A stretch of 64,000 bases of DNA from Azadirachta indica. Its lineage: Eukaryota > Streptophyta > Magnoliopsida > Sapindales > Meliaceae. A program made the translations under genes and the position numbers. Shown piece by piece: positions 35,101-46,119 of the stretch. The notes under the pieces are model-generated. The model searched no databases. It was not told the DNA's origin and worked only from the letters and a program-made list of their open reading frames with translations. Where the stretch lies: assembly GCA_022749755.1 (NCBI GenBank), contig CM040448.1, positions 6,818,481 through 6,882,480 on the forward strand. Direction: 5' to 3'. Each line of letters begins with the position of its first letter. Position 1 is the first letter of the stretch.

Positions 35101-35335
35101 TATGGGGCTAAATCAATAACCTTTTTGTTTTACCTCATTACCCCCTATATTTTTTCTAATACTCCATCACTTTCCTAAATTTCAATTTTATTCTTTAAAT
35201 TAATTGATTTGAAGTGCAAAATTGAAAAAAAAAAAATTAAGAGAGTAATGGAATATTAGAAAAAATATAGGGGGAAAATAAGATATTTGCTAAAAAGATA
35301 GGGGGTAATGGGCATTCTCCCTTATAATAACTAAT
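35101..35335. mobile_element. Foldback MITE with CCCCCTATATTTTTTCTAAT arms
   Basis: The left arm (35137-35187) and right arm (35221-35279) are imperfect reverse complements. A second partial copy of the outer arm follows (GATAGGGGGTAATGGGC). The outer ends TTATATGGG and CCCTTATAA also mirror each other. Confidence 0.78.
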
Positions 35336-36390
35336 ATAATGTTATTTTTAATATTTAAATTTAAAAATAATAATAATATTTTGATTCTTAATTATTTTTC
35401 TCTTTTCAAATTTGATATTAAATTTTATAAAAATATTAAATATATAATTATTAAAATAGATCATTTATTTAAAATAGTCTTATTTTAAAAATTATGTATA
35501 ATTAGTATTATCAAAGCTATATAAGACTATGTAAAAATTTGACAAATTTTAATAGCAAATTTTTTGTTATAAAAAATTTTATAATTAATGTAAACATAAT
35601 TTTTAAAATAAACCAGTTATAATATTAAAATGAGAATAATCAATATTATTAAAATAAAATAATAATATTATTATTATCATAATTTTTAGTATTGTCTAAA
35701 TAATTATGAAAGTAATTGATTGTACATAATTTTAAAAATAACACTAGTTTAAGTAAATGATTTATTTTTAAAAATTATATATAATGAATATTGTCAAAAA
35801 ATTTAATAATAAATTTGGTAGGAAAAAAAATTAAGGATCAAAGTATTATAATTATTTTTAAATTTAAACATTAGAATAAAATTATATTAATTATTATAAA
35901 ATAAAAATGAGAATAATATGATTATTTTATACAATTTTTAACATTTGAATATAAAATAATTAATTTAAAGTAAAAATAATAGCTGAGAGGTATTGCAACA
36001 TTTTCTTAAAAGTCAGAAATATCTTGATTTACTAAAATTTCAAAGGATATATTTTGTTTCCTCCAAAACCTATTGTATATAATATTTAGGTATCTAATTA
36101 AAAATCACTTTTAATACCAATTAAATTTAATAAATATTTTCAAAATAAATCACAAAAAATATAAATAAATATTTTTGTTTATTATTTAATATTTACGTAG
36201 TATTAATTACCACCGCCAACGGCGATCTTTGTTGTTAAATAAATTCGGCTGTAATTACGAAAATAAAGAGATAAAAGAGAATTAATTATCTTTAATGGTA
36301 ATTGTTTGGTCAAATTATTAAAGAGAAAATATTTTTTAAAAGAAAAAAGGCAAAAAGAAATAGAAAAAGGTTCTTCAAAATTGAATTAAT
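35336..36390. other. AT-rich upstream region of the bHLH gene
   Basis: Mostly A and T, with no gene. A small GC island at 36210-36225 contains CGCCAACGGCG, a short palindrome with a CAACGG core. Confidence 0.5.
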
Positions 36391-36394
36391 TAAA

Positions 36395-36475
36395 CACCGG
36401 TGATCATCAAAAGGGACCCACTTGAAAAGTGAACGCAACCTTTTTCCAATTGCAGAGAAGAGATAAAAACCCTAA
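36395..36475 (+). promoter_or_regulatory. Proximal promoter elements of the bHLH gene
   Basis: Three known plant motif types are visible. CACCGGTG is a palindrome at 36395-36402, overlapping TGATCA. GGACCCAC at 36414-36421 fits the class I TCP site GGNCCCAC. AAACCCTAA at 36467-36475 is a telo-box, common near starts of growth-related plant genes. GATAAAAA at 36462-36469 could serve as a weak TATA element. Function is inferred from motif matches only. Confidence 0.4.
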
Positions 36476-36582
36476 AGACAAAAACCACCGAAAGCATTTT
36501 CATATTGGAAAACATTTTCATTTTCATATTTCACTTCCACTTCCACTCAGTCAAAGATAACAAAAACAAAATCGTAATCATC

Positions 36583-37915
36583 ATGCAACCGGAAAACTCA
36601 GAACTCTACGGGTTTTTGTCCCAAAACGGCGTCGGATATCATGGATTTCCATTTCCTGCAGCAGGGACTACTACTTACTGTGAATTTTCTTCCATGATGC
36701 AGCAGAGTTTCTGTAGTAATTCTTCCTCTTCGTATAATTACCCGCTGGAGGTGTCAGGTCTCACTGAAACGACGCCGGAGGATAGAGCTCTTGCTGCCTT
36801 GAAGAATCATAAGGAAGCCGAGAAGAGAAGAAGGGAGAGAATTAACTCTCATCTTAATAAGCTCAGGAGTATTCTTCCTTGTAATTCTAAGGTAAATCCT
36901 TTTATGCTGTATTTTTCTCTATCTTTTAAGTCTTCTGTCTGTTTTCTGAATTGAAAGTATGAAATTCTTAACTGGGTTTTCAAATTATTGCTTTTTGGAA
37001 GTGTTTCTTCTTTTACATGAATTGAATACTCTATTTTTGTGCCTAGTTGATTGTTTGGTTACTGAGAAAATGGTAAATTTTCTCTCTTTTAAGTCTTGTA
37101 TTGTTTTGAATTCAAAGTATAAAATTCTAGAAATGGGTTTTCAAATTCTTGTTTTCTGGAAGTGTATCTTCTTCTATATTGATAAAATACTATAATTTTT
37201 TTTGCGTACATGACTGGTTGGTCAGCGGGAAAATGGTAGTCAAGGAAAGAATATGGGAACTTATATCAAGGAATGAATGAATTCAGATTCTGAGAAAATA
37301 TTAATGTCTCGATCCAATTTGAAGCTTTTGAATGTTCAAACTGAAAGTGAAGTACAATCTCTGAAAAAGAAAAAGCACCGAGACCTTCCTAGTTTCTAGG
37401 GTTAGCTTGTATTTGGGAAAGTAGGCACGCTTTTTTTCACTTTCTGTATTTCTTTTTAATTTTAATTTCAATTTTAAATTTTGCAGATAGATAAAGCTTC
37501 TCTTCTAGCAAAAGTGGTTCAACGCGTGAAGGAACTGAAACAACAAACCCACGAACTAACAGAACAGGAAACATTCCCGTCTGAAATAGATGAAATCAGT
37601 GTGTTGGCATCCAACGATTACTCCTCAGACGGCAGATTGATTTTCAAAGCCTCTTTATGTTGCGAGGATCGCTCAGATCTTTTACCCGACATCGTCGAGA
37701 TATTAAAATCGCTGCATTTGAAAACACTGAAAGCAGAAATGGTAACAGTGGGTGGAAGAATCCGAAACGTTCTCATTGTGGCCGCAGAGAAAGACCACAG
37801 CATTGAATCAGTCCATTTCTTGCAAAACGCATTGAAATCTCTGCTAGAAAGATCAAACGCTAGCGATCGATCCAAAAGGAGACGTGTATTAGATCACAAA
37901 ATAATGATCCAATAA
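36583..37915 (+). CDS. bHLH transcription factor, TMO5-like / bHLH106-107 type (two exons)
   Basis: The coding sequence joins 36583-36891 and 37487-37915, giving 245 residues with a GT...AG intron of 595 bp in phase 0. The start ATG at 36583 gives MQPEN, the usual N-terminus of this family; the frame upstream has no earlier ATG. Residues 67-122 form the bHLH. H76, E80 and R84 are the G-box-reading triad, and the intron falls in the loop after PCNSK. Residues 153-225 form the ACT-like C-terminal domain (CCEDRSDLLPDI). The protein ends RSKRRRVLDHKIMIQ. Arabidopsis relatives are about the same size; they include TMO5-LIKE factors that pair with LHW-type bHLH proteins in vascular tissue, and bHLH106, linked to salt tolerance. 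It is nuclear by family. The orthologue cannot be chosen between bHLH106 and bHLH107 from this sequence. It is the only intact host gene in the window. Confidence 0.93.
36892..37486 (+). other. Intron of the bHLH gene with a two-copy tandem duplication
   Basis: The donor is AAG|GTAAAT and the acceptor TTTTGCAG|AT. Inside, about 165 bp is duplicated in tandem: copy 1 about 36912-37077 and copy 2 about 37078-37240. Shared words are CTTTTAAGTCTT, GGGTTTTCAAATT, TGGAAGTGT.TCTTCTT and GAAAATGGTA. The copies differ at many sites. Confidence 0.88.
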
Positions 37916-38240
37916 TTAATTATGCATCATATTTTTTGAATATGGTTCTTTATTTTTGGTGGGTTTGATCTGGGTTTGTAATTGTACGTAAGTTTGTGGG
38001 TTTGCTTTGTTTTGTTTTGTTTTTAATTAACAAAAAGGAGTGGTGTGTACTTGGTTTAGCCTACCTACCTAGCCAGATATAGCGAGGGTTCTGATGGTTC
38101 TGATATTAGAATCTTTCACATCTGATCTGATGTATCTTGCATGTAAACAGTTAAAGTTGGGTAATCTAATCAAGATTCTCTGATCCTATGAAGAAGAAGT
38201 AATTATATTCTTTCTTTCTATTTCATTCAATGATATGATG
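37916..38240 (+). other. Probable 3' untranslated region of the bHLH gene
   Basis: T-rich sequence with TTTGTTTTGTTTTG follows the stop codon. No canonical AATAAA is visible close by, so the poly(A) site cannot be placed. Confidence 0.4.
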
Positions 38241-39409
38241 TGGGGACTGGCTGAGCTGCTGCATGTTATTGCAGCTAATTCTACGGAAGCGATTGATTCT
38301 CATTCAGATCAGAATATTTCTGCTTCAGTATTTCATATTTTTGTAAAATGATTTTTGAAAACGAAGCTTCCTTGAGAATGGACAAAATTAAGATCGTGAA
38401 ATAGATCAGGAATATGTTTCCATTCAGTTTCAGTTTTTGTTTTTAAAATTTGGACACAACAATAGTATATGATGGCGATCGAGAACTGTGTGTTTTATGA
38501 ATTAAATAAACAAGACAAGTTCTGAAAAAGAAAACATTCTCTCACAATAATCAAGGACGATTTCTACAAGTTTAAGTTTCTCTTTTACTTTTTTCTTTTT
38601 TATTATTTTTATTATGATTATTTGAAAAAAAAAGATCTGATTATATGTACACGTTCGTGGTTCAGCAAGAAAACGTTTAATTTTAAGAAACACATGTTCA
38701 ATGTACTGTGTATATAGACATCTTCTTGACTAGTATTTCAGAGGAGATCAACATTATCTGCTGCTACTTACAAACAGAAAATTAATTGATTTGAATACTA
38801 ATAAATAATTAAATAAATAAAACGCTACTATATATTACATCTAGATAGTCGTATTCAAATTTGTTAAAAATTTTAACTTATTTTATTGCATATTATTTTA
38901 TTTTCTCATGTTAAGTTAAAAAAGTACATTTAAAATATTTAAGTAAAACTAGATTATATGGAGATTTAAAATTCAAATACAGAGAATCACTTAATTTGAT
39001 TTATGAAAAACACATGTTTAGTTATTAATAATTTATTTATTTATTTAAATAATACACTACAAAGAAGACTAATCAACTTATTAAGTTAGAGTATCTTTGT
39101 CGTAATATTATCCCATCATCCAATTTATAATATATGTCATCTGGGACAGAAAATTTTGACATAATATTTAAAATCAATAGTATTACTCATCTTAATAATT
39201 ATTTTTATTATATTTTATTTAAATATTTAGTTAGAGATGCAACATTTGTAAAGAAAAGAAACGTGGAGAATTATCATAGAAAAAGAAAAGGGAGTAAAAC
39301 AGCATAATAAAATATTTTAGTATATGATATCATAAGATACATTAATCTTTTAAAATCTAATTATTTTCAGAACGTGTATATATATAATGTCCTTGAGAAT
39401 GATTCAAAC
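38241..39409. other. Intergenic, no gene seen
   Basis: AT-rich; the short minus frame at 38502-38693 is lysine-rich low complexity. A small inverted repeat, AGCTGC...GCAGCT, lies near 38251-38275. Confidence 0.5.
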
Positions 39410-39600
39410 TCTTAATTTTATATAATTCTTACATCATTCGTAAATTATTGAATATAAATATTTTTAATAATTAGGTTAAATTTAACATATAAAATTAATG
39501 TATAGTTAAAATATTATAATTAATACATGTATAAGATATAATCTTAATTGTTGAAAATTTTTAGATCTAATAATTTATAAATAATATAAAAAAAAAAATA
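39410..39600. mobile_element. Foldback MITE, copy 2
   Basis: The left arm (TAAATTATTGAATATAAATA) is the imperfect reverse complement of the right arm (ATCTAATAATTTATAAATAA). The centre holds TAATACATGTATAAGATATA. Same family as 33975-34135. Confidence 0.7.
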
Positions 39601-39680
39601 TATATATATATATATTTGTGTGTTTGTGTGTGTATGCACATGTGCATGTGTGTGTGCGCGTATGTGGGAAAAGGATCAAC
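39600..39680. repeat. TA / TG / CA mixed microsatellite
   Basis: A TA run is followed by TGTG and a CACATGTGCATGTGTGTG segment. It produces a cysteine-rich spurious frame (MFVCVCTCACVCAR). Confidence 0.85.
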
Positions 39681-39681
39681 T

Positions 39682-39852
39682 TTCTTATAAAATTATATAT
39701 ATTTTATTTATTAATTATGGGTGTAAGTACTCTCTAAAATTAAGATTAAATATGATATATATAATTAATATACAGACTAAATTTAATTTTAACTCTAAAA
39801 AATATGTAAATCTAATAATTTATGAAATAATATAAAAATTTATGTAAATTTT
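39682..39852. mobile_element. Foldback MITE, copy 3
   Basis: The arms pair about the centre near TATATAATTAATATACAG; the left arm (ATTAAGATTAAATATG) mirrors the right (CTAAATTTAATTTTAA). The outer arms TTATATATATTTTATTT and GAAATAATATAAA also match in reverse complement. Confidence 0.68.
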
Positions 39853-40349
39853 ACCAGATATGTTTTTTTTTCTCCTGTAATTTTTTTGTTTTTCAGCTCA
39901 ATGAATTAGATAAGTCCAAATCAAAATTCAACCTCGTCTTAACATATGTGATGAATTGTACATTTAAGCGAAAAATAAAATAGGAAAAGAAAATCTTTGA
40001 TTTTAATTTCCTCTAGTTTATTCGTACTATTAATCAAGTGGGGCCATTAGTATTCTTGGATTTGGGTCAAAAATCTGATCGTGAAACAGCTAGCTTTTAC
40101 ATTAAAGTGAATATTGGTCAAATATTCAAAGTTTATATAAGCCAATCTCGAAGCTTCACTTCGCTTGACAATCATGATATTCCAGCAACAAATTCTTGGA
40201 AAAACAAATAAATAATATATTTATTAGGTCGAGGTTAAGGCTAAAGAGTATGTCGTCGTCACTACACAAAAATACAAAGGGCTGAAATAGCAATTAAAAT
40301 TTTCTTTCCTCTGTCTCTGTATACAGAGAATTAGCAATCCCTCAATTAT

Positions 40350-40540
40350 ATATATATATTTTTTATTTATAAATTATTAAATTTAAATAATTCTATCCGT
40401 TAAAATTTAATTTAATATATATAATTAAAATAACTCATAATTAATATAAATCATAATTAATATACATATAAAATATAAATTTAATTATTTAAAATATTTA
40501 AATCTAATTTTGTAAAAGTAATATGAAAAAAAAAATGCAT
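40350..40540. mobile_element. Foldback MITE, copy 4
   Basis: The left arm TATAAATTATTAAATTTAAA and right arm TTTAAATCTAATTTTGTAAA are imperfect reverse complements around a TAATTAATATAAATCATAAT centre. Confidence 0.68.
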
Positions 40541-40589
40541 AGTTAAATAGTCATTGATCTTTCTCCCTACGAATATAAACTGGTCAATG

Positions 40590-40762
40590 ACCTCTTTATA
40601 CAATTTTTTATCCTATTTTTACATTTAAACATTTTCAACATTAAAATTATATCTTACATATACATTAATTATAACATATTAATTACAAATATTAATTTAA
40701 TTTTGAACATAAAAAATATATAAATTACTGATTTATAATTAGTATAAGAAATTATGTAATAT
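40590..40762. mobile_element. Foldback MITE, copy 5
   Basis: The left arm holds TTTTTACATTTAAACATTTT and ATCTTACATATACATTAAT. The right arm holds ATTTAATTTTGAACATAAAA and TAAATTACTGATTTATAATT. The arms pair about a TTAATTACAAATATTAA centre. Confidence 0.65.
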
Positions 40763-42060
40763 TTTAAAAAGTTATTAATCTTTTCTTAATTATATATATA
40801 GTCATTTTCAACCATGCACATTTATACTTTTTAAAATACAAACATTTAAATCAAATTTATAAAATTTAATCAACTGATATTAATAATTGATCAATTAAAT
40901 ATAATCTGGTCGAAAAAATGTGGCAAATTCGATTAATTAATCTCAAATTTAATTTAAACGACTAAATGAAAATTGATTGATCAAATCAGTGTCTATTCAT
41001 TCTCTTAAACTTGGGATGTCCAGTCTAGAATATATATAGAAATTTTCTCTTGTGAATATTCATATTATTTAAGAATGCAACTTCGAATAAATTTGTGTAA
41101 ACTTAAGGTAAAAACAACATTATTTTATGCATGTCATTTTATATATATATATATATATTACATTTGTGTTAGGCTTTTTCAAATTTATATTTTGAAAAAT
41201 AGAACGTCCACGCTTAAAAAGTTATGCAGATAAATAAAAGTGATCTTGTGACACTATCAACAGAAAAATGATCAATTATCACCTTTTTTTTTTTCTTATA
41301 TTAACACGTACTTTTTATTTTCTTTCTGAATTTTCATTCCAAAGATCAAGAACAGCACTTATCAGTAGAAAGGTATTATTCTAGCTATTAATTTGTTGAA
41401 ATCTATTCATTTTTCCAAATTTAATTGGGGAAAATCAATTCAAAAATCAAGGGATATTTAAAATCTTAAATTTACATGATTTATTGATTCAAGTGATTTC
41501 AAGTTTTCTAATGATAATTGTATGATATATAAGTTGTGGATTAGGGTTGAGAGTTTAAGTTGTTATTGAAATCTATTTATTTTACATTTTAAATAAATAA
41601 TTGAAGAGAAAGAGAGACAAAAAGCATATCCTAAGAAGGGCATGGTGGATTCTTATTAACTCAAGACAGTTTATAAAATTTTTGTTAAAAATACTTTTCT
41701 CAAACTTTAAAAGATATACAAACTTATTTTTGTTATATATGTTATTGAATTAAAGGTATTTATACATGAATATAATAAATAAAAAATCAAATTTAGTTAT
41801 TTTTAAATATTATAAAATTACATCTATAATATATTAATATAAGATTAAAAATTAATTGAGATTTGGGATTAAAAATAGGTACAAATTGATACCACTTATC
41901 TAAATGCTTGTTTAATTTAAACAAAATTTATTTTAATTCGAGTAAAATTTATCGTTATTCAAATACAACTTTATAGACTCGAAAAAAAAAAAAGGAAGGT
42001 AAATATTTTATTAGTAATAACTAATAACCAAAAATAAAAGCAGAAAAATACAAAAACGTG
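40763..42060. other. AT-rich spacer, no gene seen
   Basis: No recognisable coding region or bounded repeat. A TA run lies near 41140-41158. Confidence 0.5.
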
Positions 42061-42700
42061 GGATGATTCATCATGATTATTAGTAATTGTAAGAGAGAGA
42101 AGGCAAGAGAAGGCGTGAATAAAGGAAGAGCAAGAAAGGCTGACAAAAAGGAGAAAATGATGGGCAGCGATAAAAGAGACAAAACAAGTTCAAAGATGTG
42201 AAGTTAAAGTGAATAAATGTCTTGTCAGAAAAATCAAAGTCGCAAAAGTTTGTGTGAACACTTCACACATTACACATGTATACTTGGTCCGGTTCGGTTC
42301 CCCTTACTCAGTCTGCTTATTAATTTAATTTTCTCTTTTTTTTTTTTTTGGGTAATTTTTTAAAAAAAATTAAAATAGACAAGTGCATAGAACATCGAGT
42401 AGTGCTGTCGGGGACGTGCTGTTTTTCTGTCTCTGCCGTTTTGCTTTCCGCATGCTTGCTTTGCTTTGCTCTGCTCTGCTTTGCTTGCTAGCCTAAAAAA
42501 CCTAGGTCTATGTCTCTGCTCATCTCTTTTTCGCTTCTCCCTTTCACTCTACGATACCACTTTAAGCAATCATTGCAAATGCATTACCACCTCCCAATCT
42601 TTACTATCATTTCAATTCTTTATATGCCCGAAAATAGGAATTCACACAGGTCATATTTTATTTTGTCATATATAATTTTTTTTTTAATTTTACTTTGTAT
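42060..42700. other. Unexplained less-AT-rich island
   Basis: The base composition changes sharply: purine-rich AGAGAGAAGGCAAGAGAAGG text, then CTTGGTCCGGTTCGGTTCC near 42285, then a pyrimidine-rich stretch to about 42640. It looks like a promoter and transcript leader or first exon. No protein family can be read in the overlapping frames at 42466-42731. It may be the start of a lost or non-coding gene. Confidence 0.35.
42454..42489. repeat. Pentanucleotide repeat (GCTTT/GCTCT)n
   Basis: GCTTG-CTTTG-CTTTG-CTCTG type repeats, about six units with T/C changes. Confidence 0.85.
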
Positions 42701-43660
42701 ATTTCAATTTAATTTTACGATACCACCTTAATTTGTATAAACTATTTCAATTTAATTTTACTTTTTATTTTATTGGAAAGTAACTTTTTTCAATTTTCTC
42801 CTAATCAAGTGAAGTAATTATAATATAACTGAAATAAATTTGTTTTTAGCTAAACTGAAAGAATTCAACTCAAACAACAATTTTAGTCTCTCTTTCTTTC
42901 TTTCTTTTTTTTTTTAATCCTAACAAGAATTTTAGTTTGAAAAAAGTTATCTTTTGGGTTGGGTTTTTTTTATTAAGAAGAGTTCTCAACAAAAAAGAAA
43001 GATTTAAATACATGATTTTCACCAGATGGATTGGATTTACTTTTTGGGCTTTTTAATTGTTTTGCGCTAACCCAATTACTTGGGAATTTCTTGTGGGCTA
43101 AGCTGTCCTATCTAGGCTTAGTTTAAATTTGTTTTGCAATTCGTTTTAGTCATAACTAAACTTTTTATCTCACGCCCACAATTGAAATCTAAAAGTATAC
43201 GCTTGGGTCTATTATGCTATGTAGCAATCAGTTGCAAAAGATTTCGTTTGTAGATTGGGACTCCGGATCAATTTTTAAACATCAACAATAATATAAGTCA
43301 TCAGTTTAAAAATCTTACAAGAGATTATTTCATGATGCAAAAATAAATATTTCAATATGATTTAAAACTTTTATTAGGAGATGTTTTTAAAATTAGTATT
43401 AGAACAATCATATGAGTATATAATTTTAATTATGATATATGCATGAGTAGGCAATGTATTATTTTTTTTAATTTTTATTTTATCTATTTGCTTTGTTGAA
43501 TGGTTATAATATTTCATGTGATAAATTTTTATGTATAAATCCTTTGATCATTAATAACATGGTTTCTTTAGGATTTAATTGATATTTTATTTTAATTAGA
43601 CTAAAATTTTGTAAACCCGCGTACGCTTTATTGTAAATTTTTTAATTATATTTGGCGATC
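42701..43660. other. AT-rich spacer, no gene seen
   Basis: No coding region recognised. Around 43040-43230 the DNA is somewhat less AT-rich, with GGGCTAAGC and TAGGCTTAG words typical of decayed plant repeats. Confidence 0.45.
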
Positions 43661-43880
43661 TTCGAAATTTGGTGGTTAGGAGATCAGAAGGCATGGGGTA
43701 AGACATACCCCCTGCAAGGCAAAGCAATTAATTAAAAAAGCAAGGGCACCGACAATCGGCAGCTAGGCCGTAACCTTCATGCAGTTGTCGTAGGCGGACT
43801 TACGTGCCATTTTTTTTCTTCAAAAAAGTTTTGGGTCTTGAAAACCCAATTGCCAAAAGGACCTTGATCTTTTTAGCATT
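43660..43880. other. Unexplained GC-richer island with small hairpin
   Basis: A block of moderate GC content includes GGGGTA-AGACA-TACCCC (43695-43711), a 6-bp stem with a 5-base loop, and GGCAGCTAGGCCGTAACC near 43758. It matches no element or organelle gene that I recognise. Confidence 0.4.
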
Positions 43881-45309
43881 TGGGCCGTTTGGGCAACTTT
43901 TATGTAGAAAAAAGTTCGAAAGTTGGACTATCTTACTATATTTGATATTCGGCTCAAAAAATCTTTTTGAGTATATTTTAATTTTAATTTTGTAATTACT
44001 TGTTGAGATGGACTTACTATGGATTTTAGAGGAACTGTTGGTTTTATTAGGTCTGAGAGCCTATATGCTTTTATAATTTTTGAATTAATTATTTAGATTG
44101 GTAATAATATATTTTAGGGGACCCAATCAACTTAATTAATTGTTAATTATAATGTTATGAGATATTTGATGTGATAACATGGCCATGCATAATAACATAC
44201 CATTTATATACCCACTCTTTGTTATTATTAAATGCTATGCATACATGTCACCATTCCTATTTAATAATTATATATATGAATGTAAATAGGATTAATTGAA
44301 TAGAACAGTAAATTAAATAATGAGTACTTAAGTTTTATATAAAACTTGATAATTATCTTATTTATTTAATTAGACTTATCTAATTAATAGTTAACACTTA
44401 AGTTAGCCTATATTATGCTATTTTAATAAAATGTGATTTTTATTAAATATACGTTAACTATTTAGGCCCATATTAACATTAATAAAATTAGATTTACCTA
44501 ATTTAAAGCCAAATTAGATTGGAATAGTTTATAAACACAGGCCAAAAAGATTGAACTCTATTAACCTAAATAATTAAACAAAATGGGATTAAATTGTATA
44601 AATCTAGTAATTATTTATATAAGATATAATAATTTACTAGGGTTATAAAACATACGATGTTTTATAATTACAAACACATAGTTTTTAATAAAACGAGTGA
44701 AAGAGGCTTATATTGTTACCTTATAGTCTCTATTGTTAGTACAATATCATGAGATATAGATAGCTTTTCACAATGCTTAGATTTCGTCCTCCTCATAGAG
44801 GATGTCTATCTATATTCATATCAAAGTTGGTGTCCTAGTTATAGGATTCAAATTAATGTATTTAAAAATTAACCTACCCTACATTAACATTTTTGAGTTA
44901 AATTATTAGAATCCAAAATGATATGTTACATTTATAAAGATGCAAATTAAATTGTTAATTATATTTTGACTGAAAATAGCAATAATTAATAAATGATCTA
45001 AAATATGAGATATTTTGAATTTCATTCATTAATTGAAATATTCTCAATTCAATTATAATAGTGTGACCTACCCTACGACAATATATTAGTTGTAAGATTA
45101 AATTATTGTGATTTAGCAACTTAATTATGTGTTTACCATATGCATCATGTATCATGTTTACTATTTTGAAAAATATTGTGATATTAATTTAAGTGTATTA
45201 AATACTTTATTTATTTATTTCAACAGTTATATCTATAGCCAAACCTATTATCGCTCGACTTACAAATAAAAGTTAAATAGTGAAAATTTAAAAAATGGAA
45301 GAGTAACAT
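43881..45309. other. AT-rich region before Copia A gag, possibly its leader or LTR
   Basis: No coding region. By position it should hold the 5' LTR and leader of Copia A, but I found neither a primer-binding site nor a convincing match to the LTR start at 62746. Confidence 0.35.
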
Positions 45310-46080
45310 GAATATGATGTTGATTTGCATAGAACCAAAAAGTTCTTTTCCTTACGGATTGTCCTCCAAAACTTGTTGCCAATACACCTTGTAATCTATG
45401 AGAGTGATATGGTAGTTGGATTCAAGCCAAAAATAAGGCCCGTTACTACATGATAGCCAGTCTGAATGATGTGCTTAGATTGAAGCACAAATGATTGCAT
45501 ATGAGATATGGGAGTCCCTCCAGGCTATGTTCGGACAATCCTTGAATTAATTATATCATGAAGCTACTTGTAACTACATGAATGCAATGATGAAAAAAGG
45601 TGTTCCGGTGAGAGACGATGTTTTGAACACAGTGAATTACATGAATAAGGTAAAGATCCATGATGTGACCATTGATGAACATACTCAAGTTAGCATCATC
45701 CTTAAGTTGCTTTCATCGGCTTTCATGTAGTTCAAGGTAAATTATGTTATGAATAAGTTGAACAACAACATGATTCAACTACTCAATGAATTGCAAATCT
45801 TTAAGGCCATCTTGAAAAAGAAGCCCAATGAAGGGGAGACAAATGTTGTCGAAGATAAGTCTTCTTTCTCTGGCAAGAGCATAAAGAGAAAGAATACAAA
45901 AGGTGGTTTTGTAACACAACCCAAGAAAGCCAAAAAAAGCTCTAAAGGCATCTAAGACCAAGAAAAATAGCTCCATCAATAAGAAGCCGAAGGGAAAATG
46001 TTTCCACTATAGAGTTGATGAGAATTGGAAAAGAAACTATAAAAAGTATCTCTCTGACCTGAAGGACAAGAAGTAAGGTA
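45310..46080 (+). pseudogene. Copia A gag with degraded zinc knuckle
   Basis: The text follows a plant Copia gag: an AYEIWESLQAMFGQ segment near 45500, a VRDDVLN segment near 45610, and an open stretch at 45749-45955 with MIQLLNELQ. A basic linker leads to a knuckle reading CFHYRVDENWKRNYKK (near 46000-46045), in which two of the three cysteines are replaced and the usual histidine is also lost. Several stops occur. Confidence 0.82.
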
Positions 46081-46119
46081 AATTTAATTTACTAGTTTTA
46101 AAAGCTTGCTTAGTAGAAG

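Noticed and set aside
36505..36582. Extended N-terminus of the bHLH protein from 36505
   Set aside because: The codon at 36505 is TTG, the stretch is low complexity, and family members begin at MQPEN (36583).
36959..37195. 78-codon frame inside the bHLH intron
   Set aside because: It lies wholly within the tandemly duplicated intron and has no family features.
37618..37875. 85-codon minus-strand frame
   Set aside because: It is the antisense shadow of bHLH exon 2.
42466..42731. Two overlapping serine/leucine-rich frames
   Set aside because: Pyrimidine-rich DNA explains them; neither resembles a known protein. The island is kept as an unexplained feature.
43660..43880. Organelle origin of the GC-richer island
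   Set aside because: I could not match it to any plastid or mitochondrial gene from memory, unlike the ndhE fragment.
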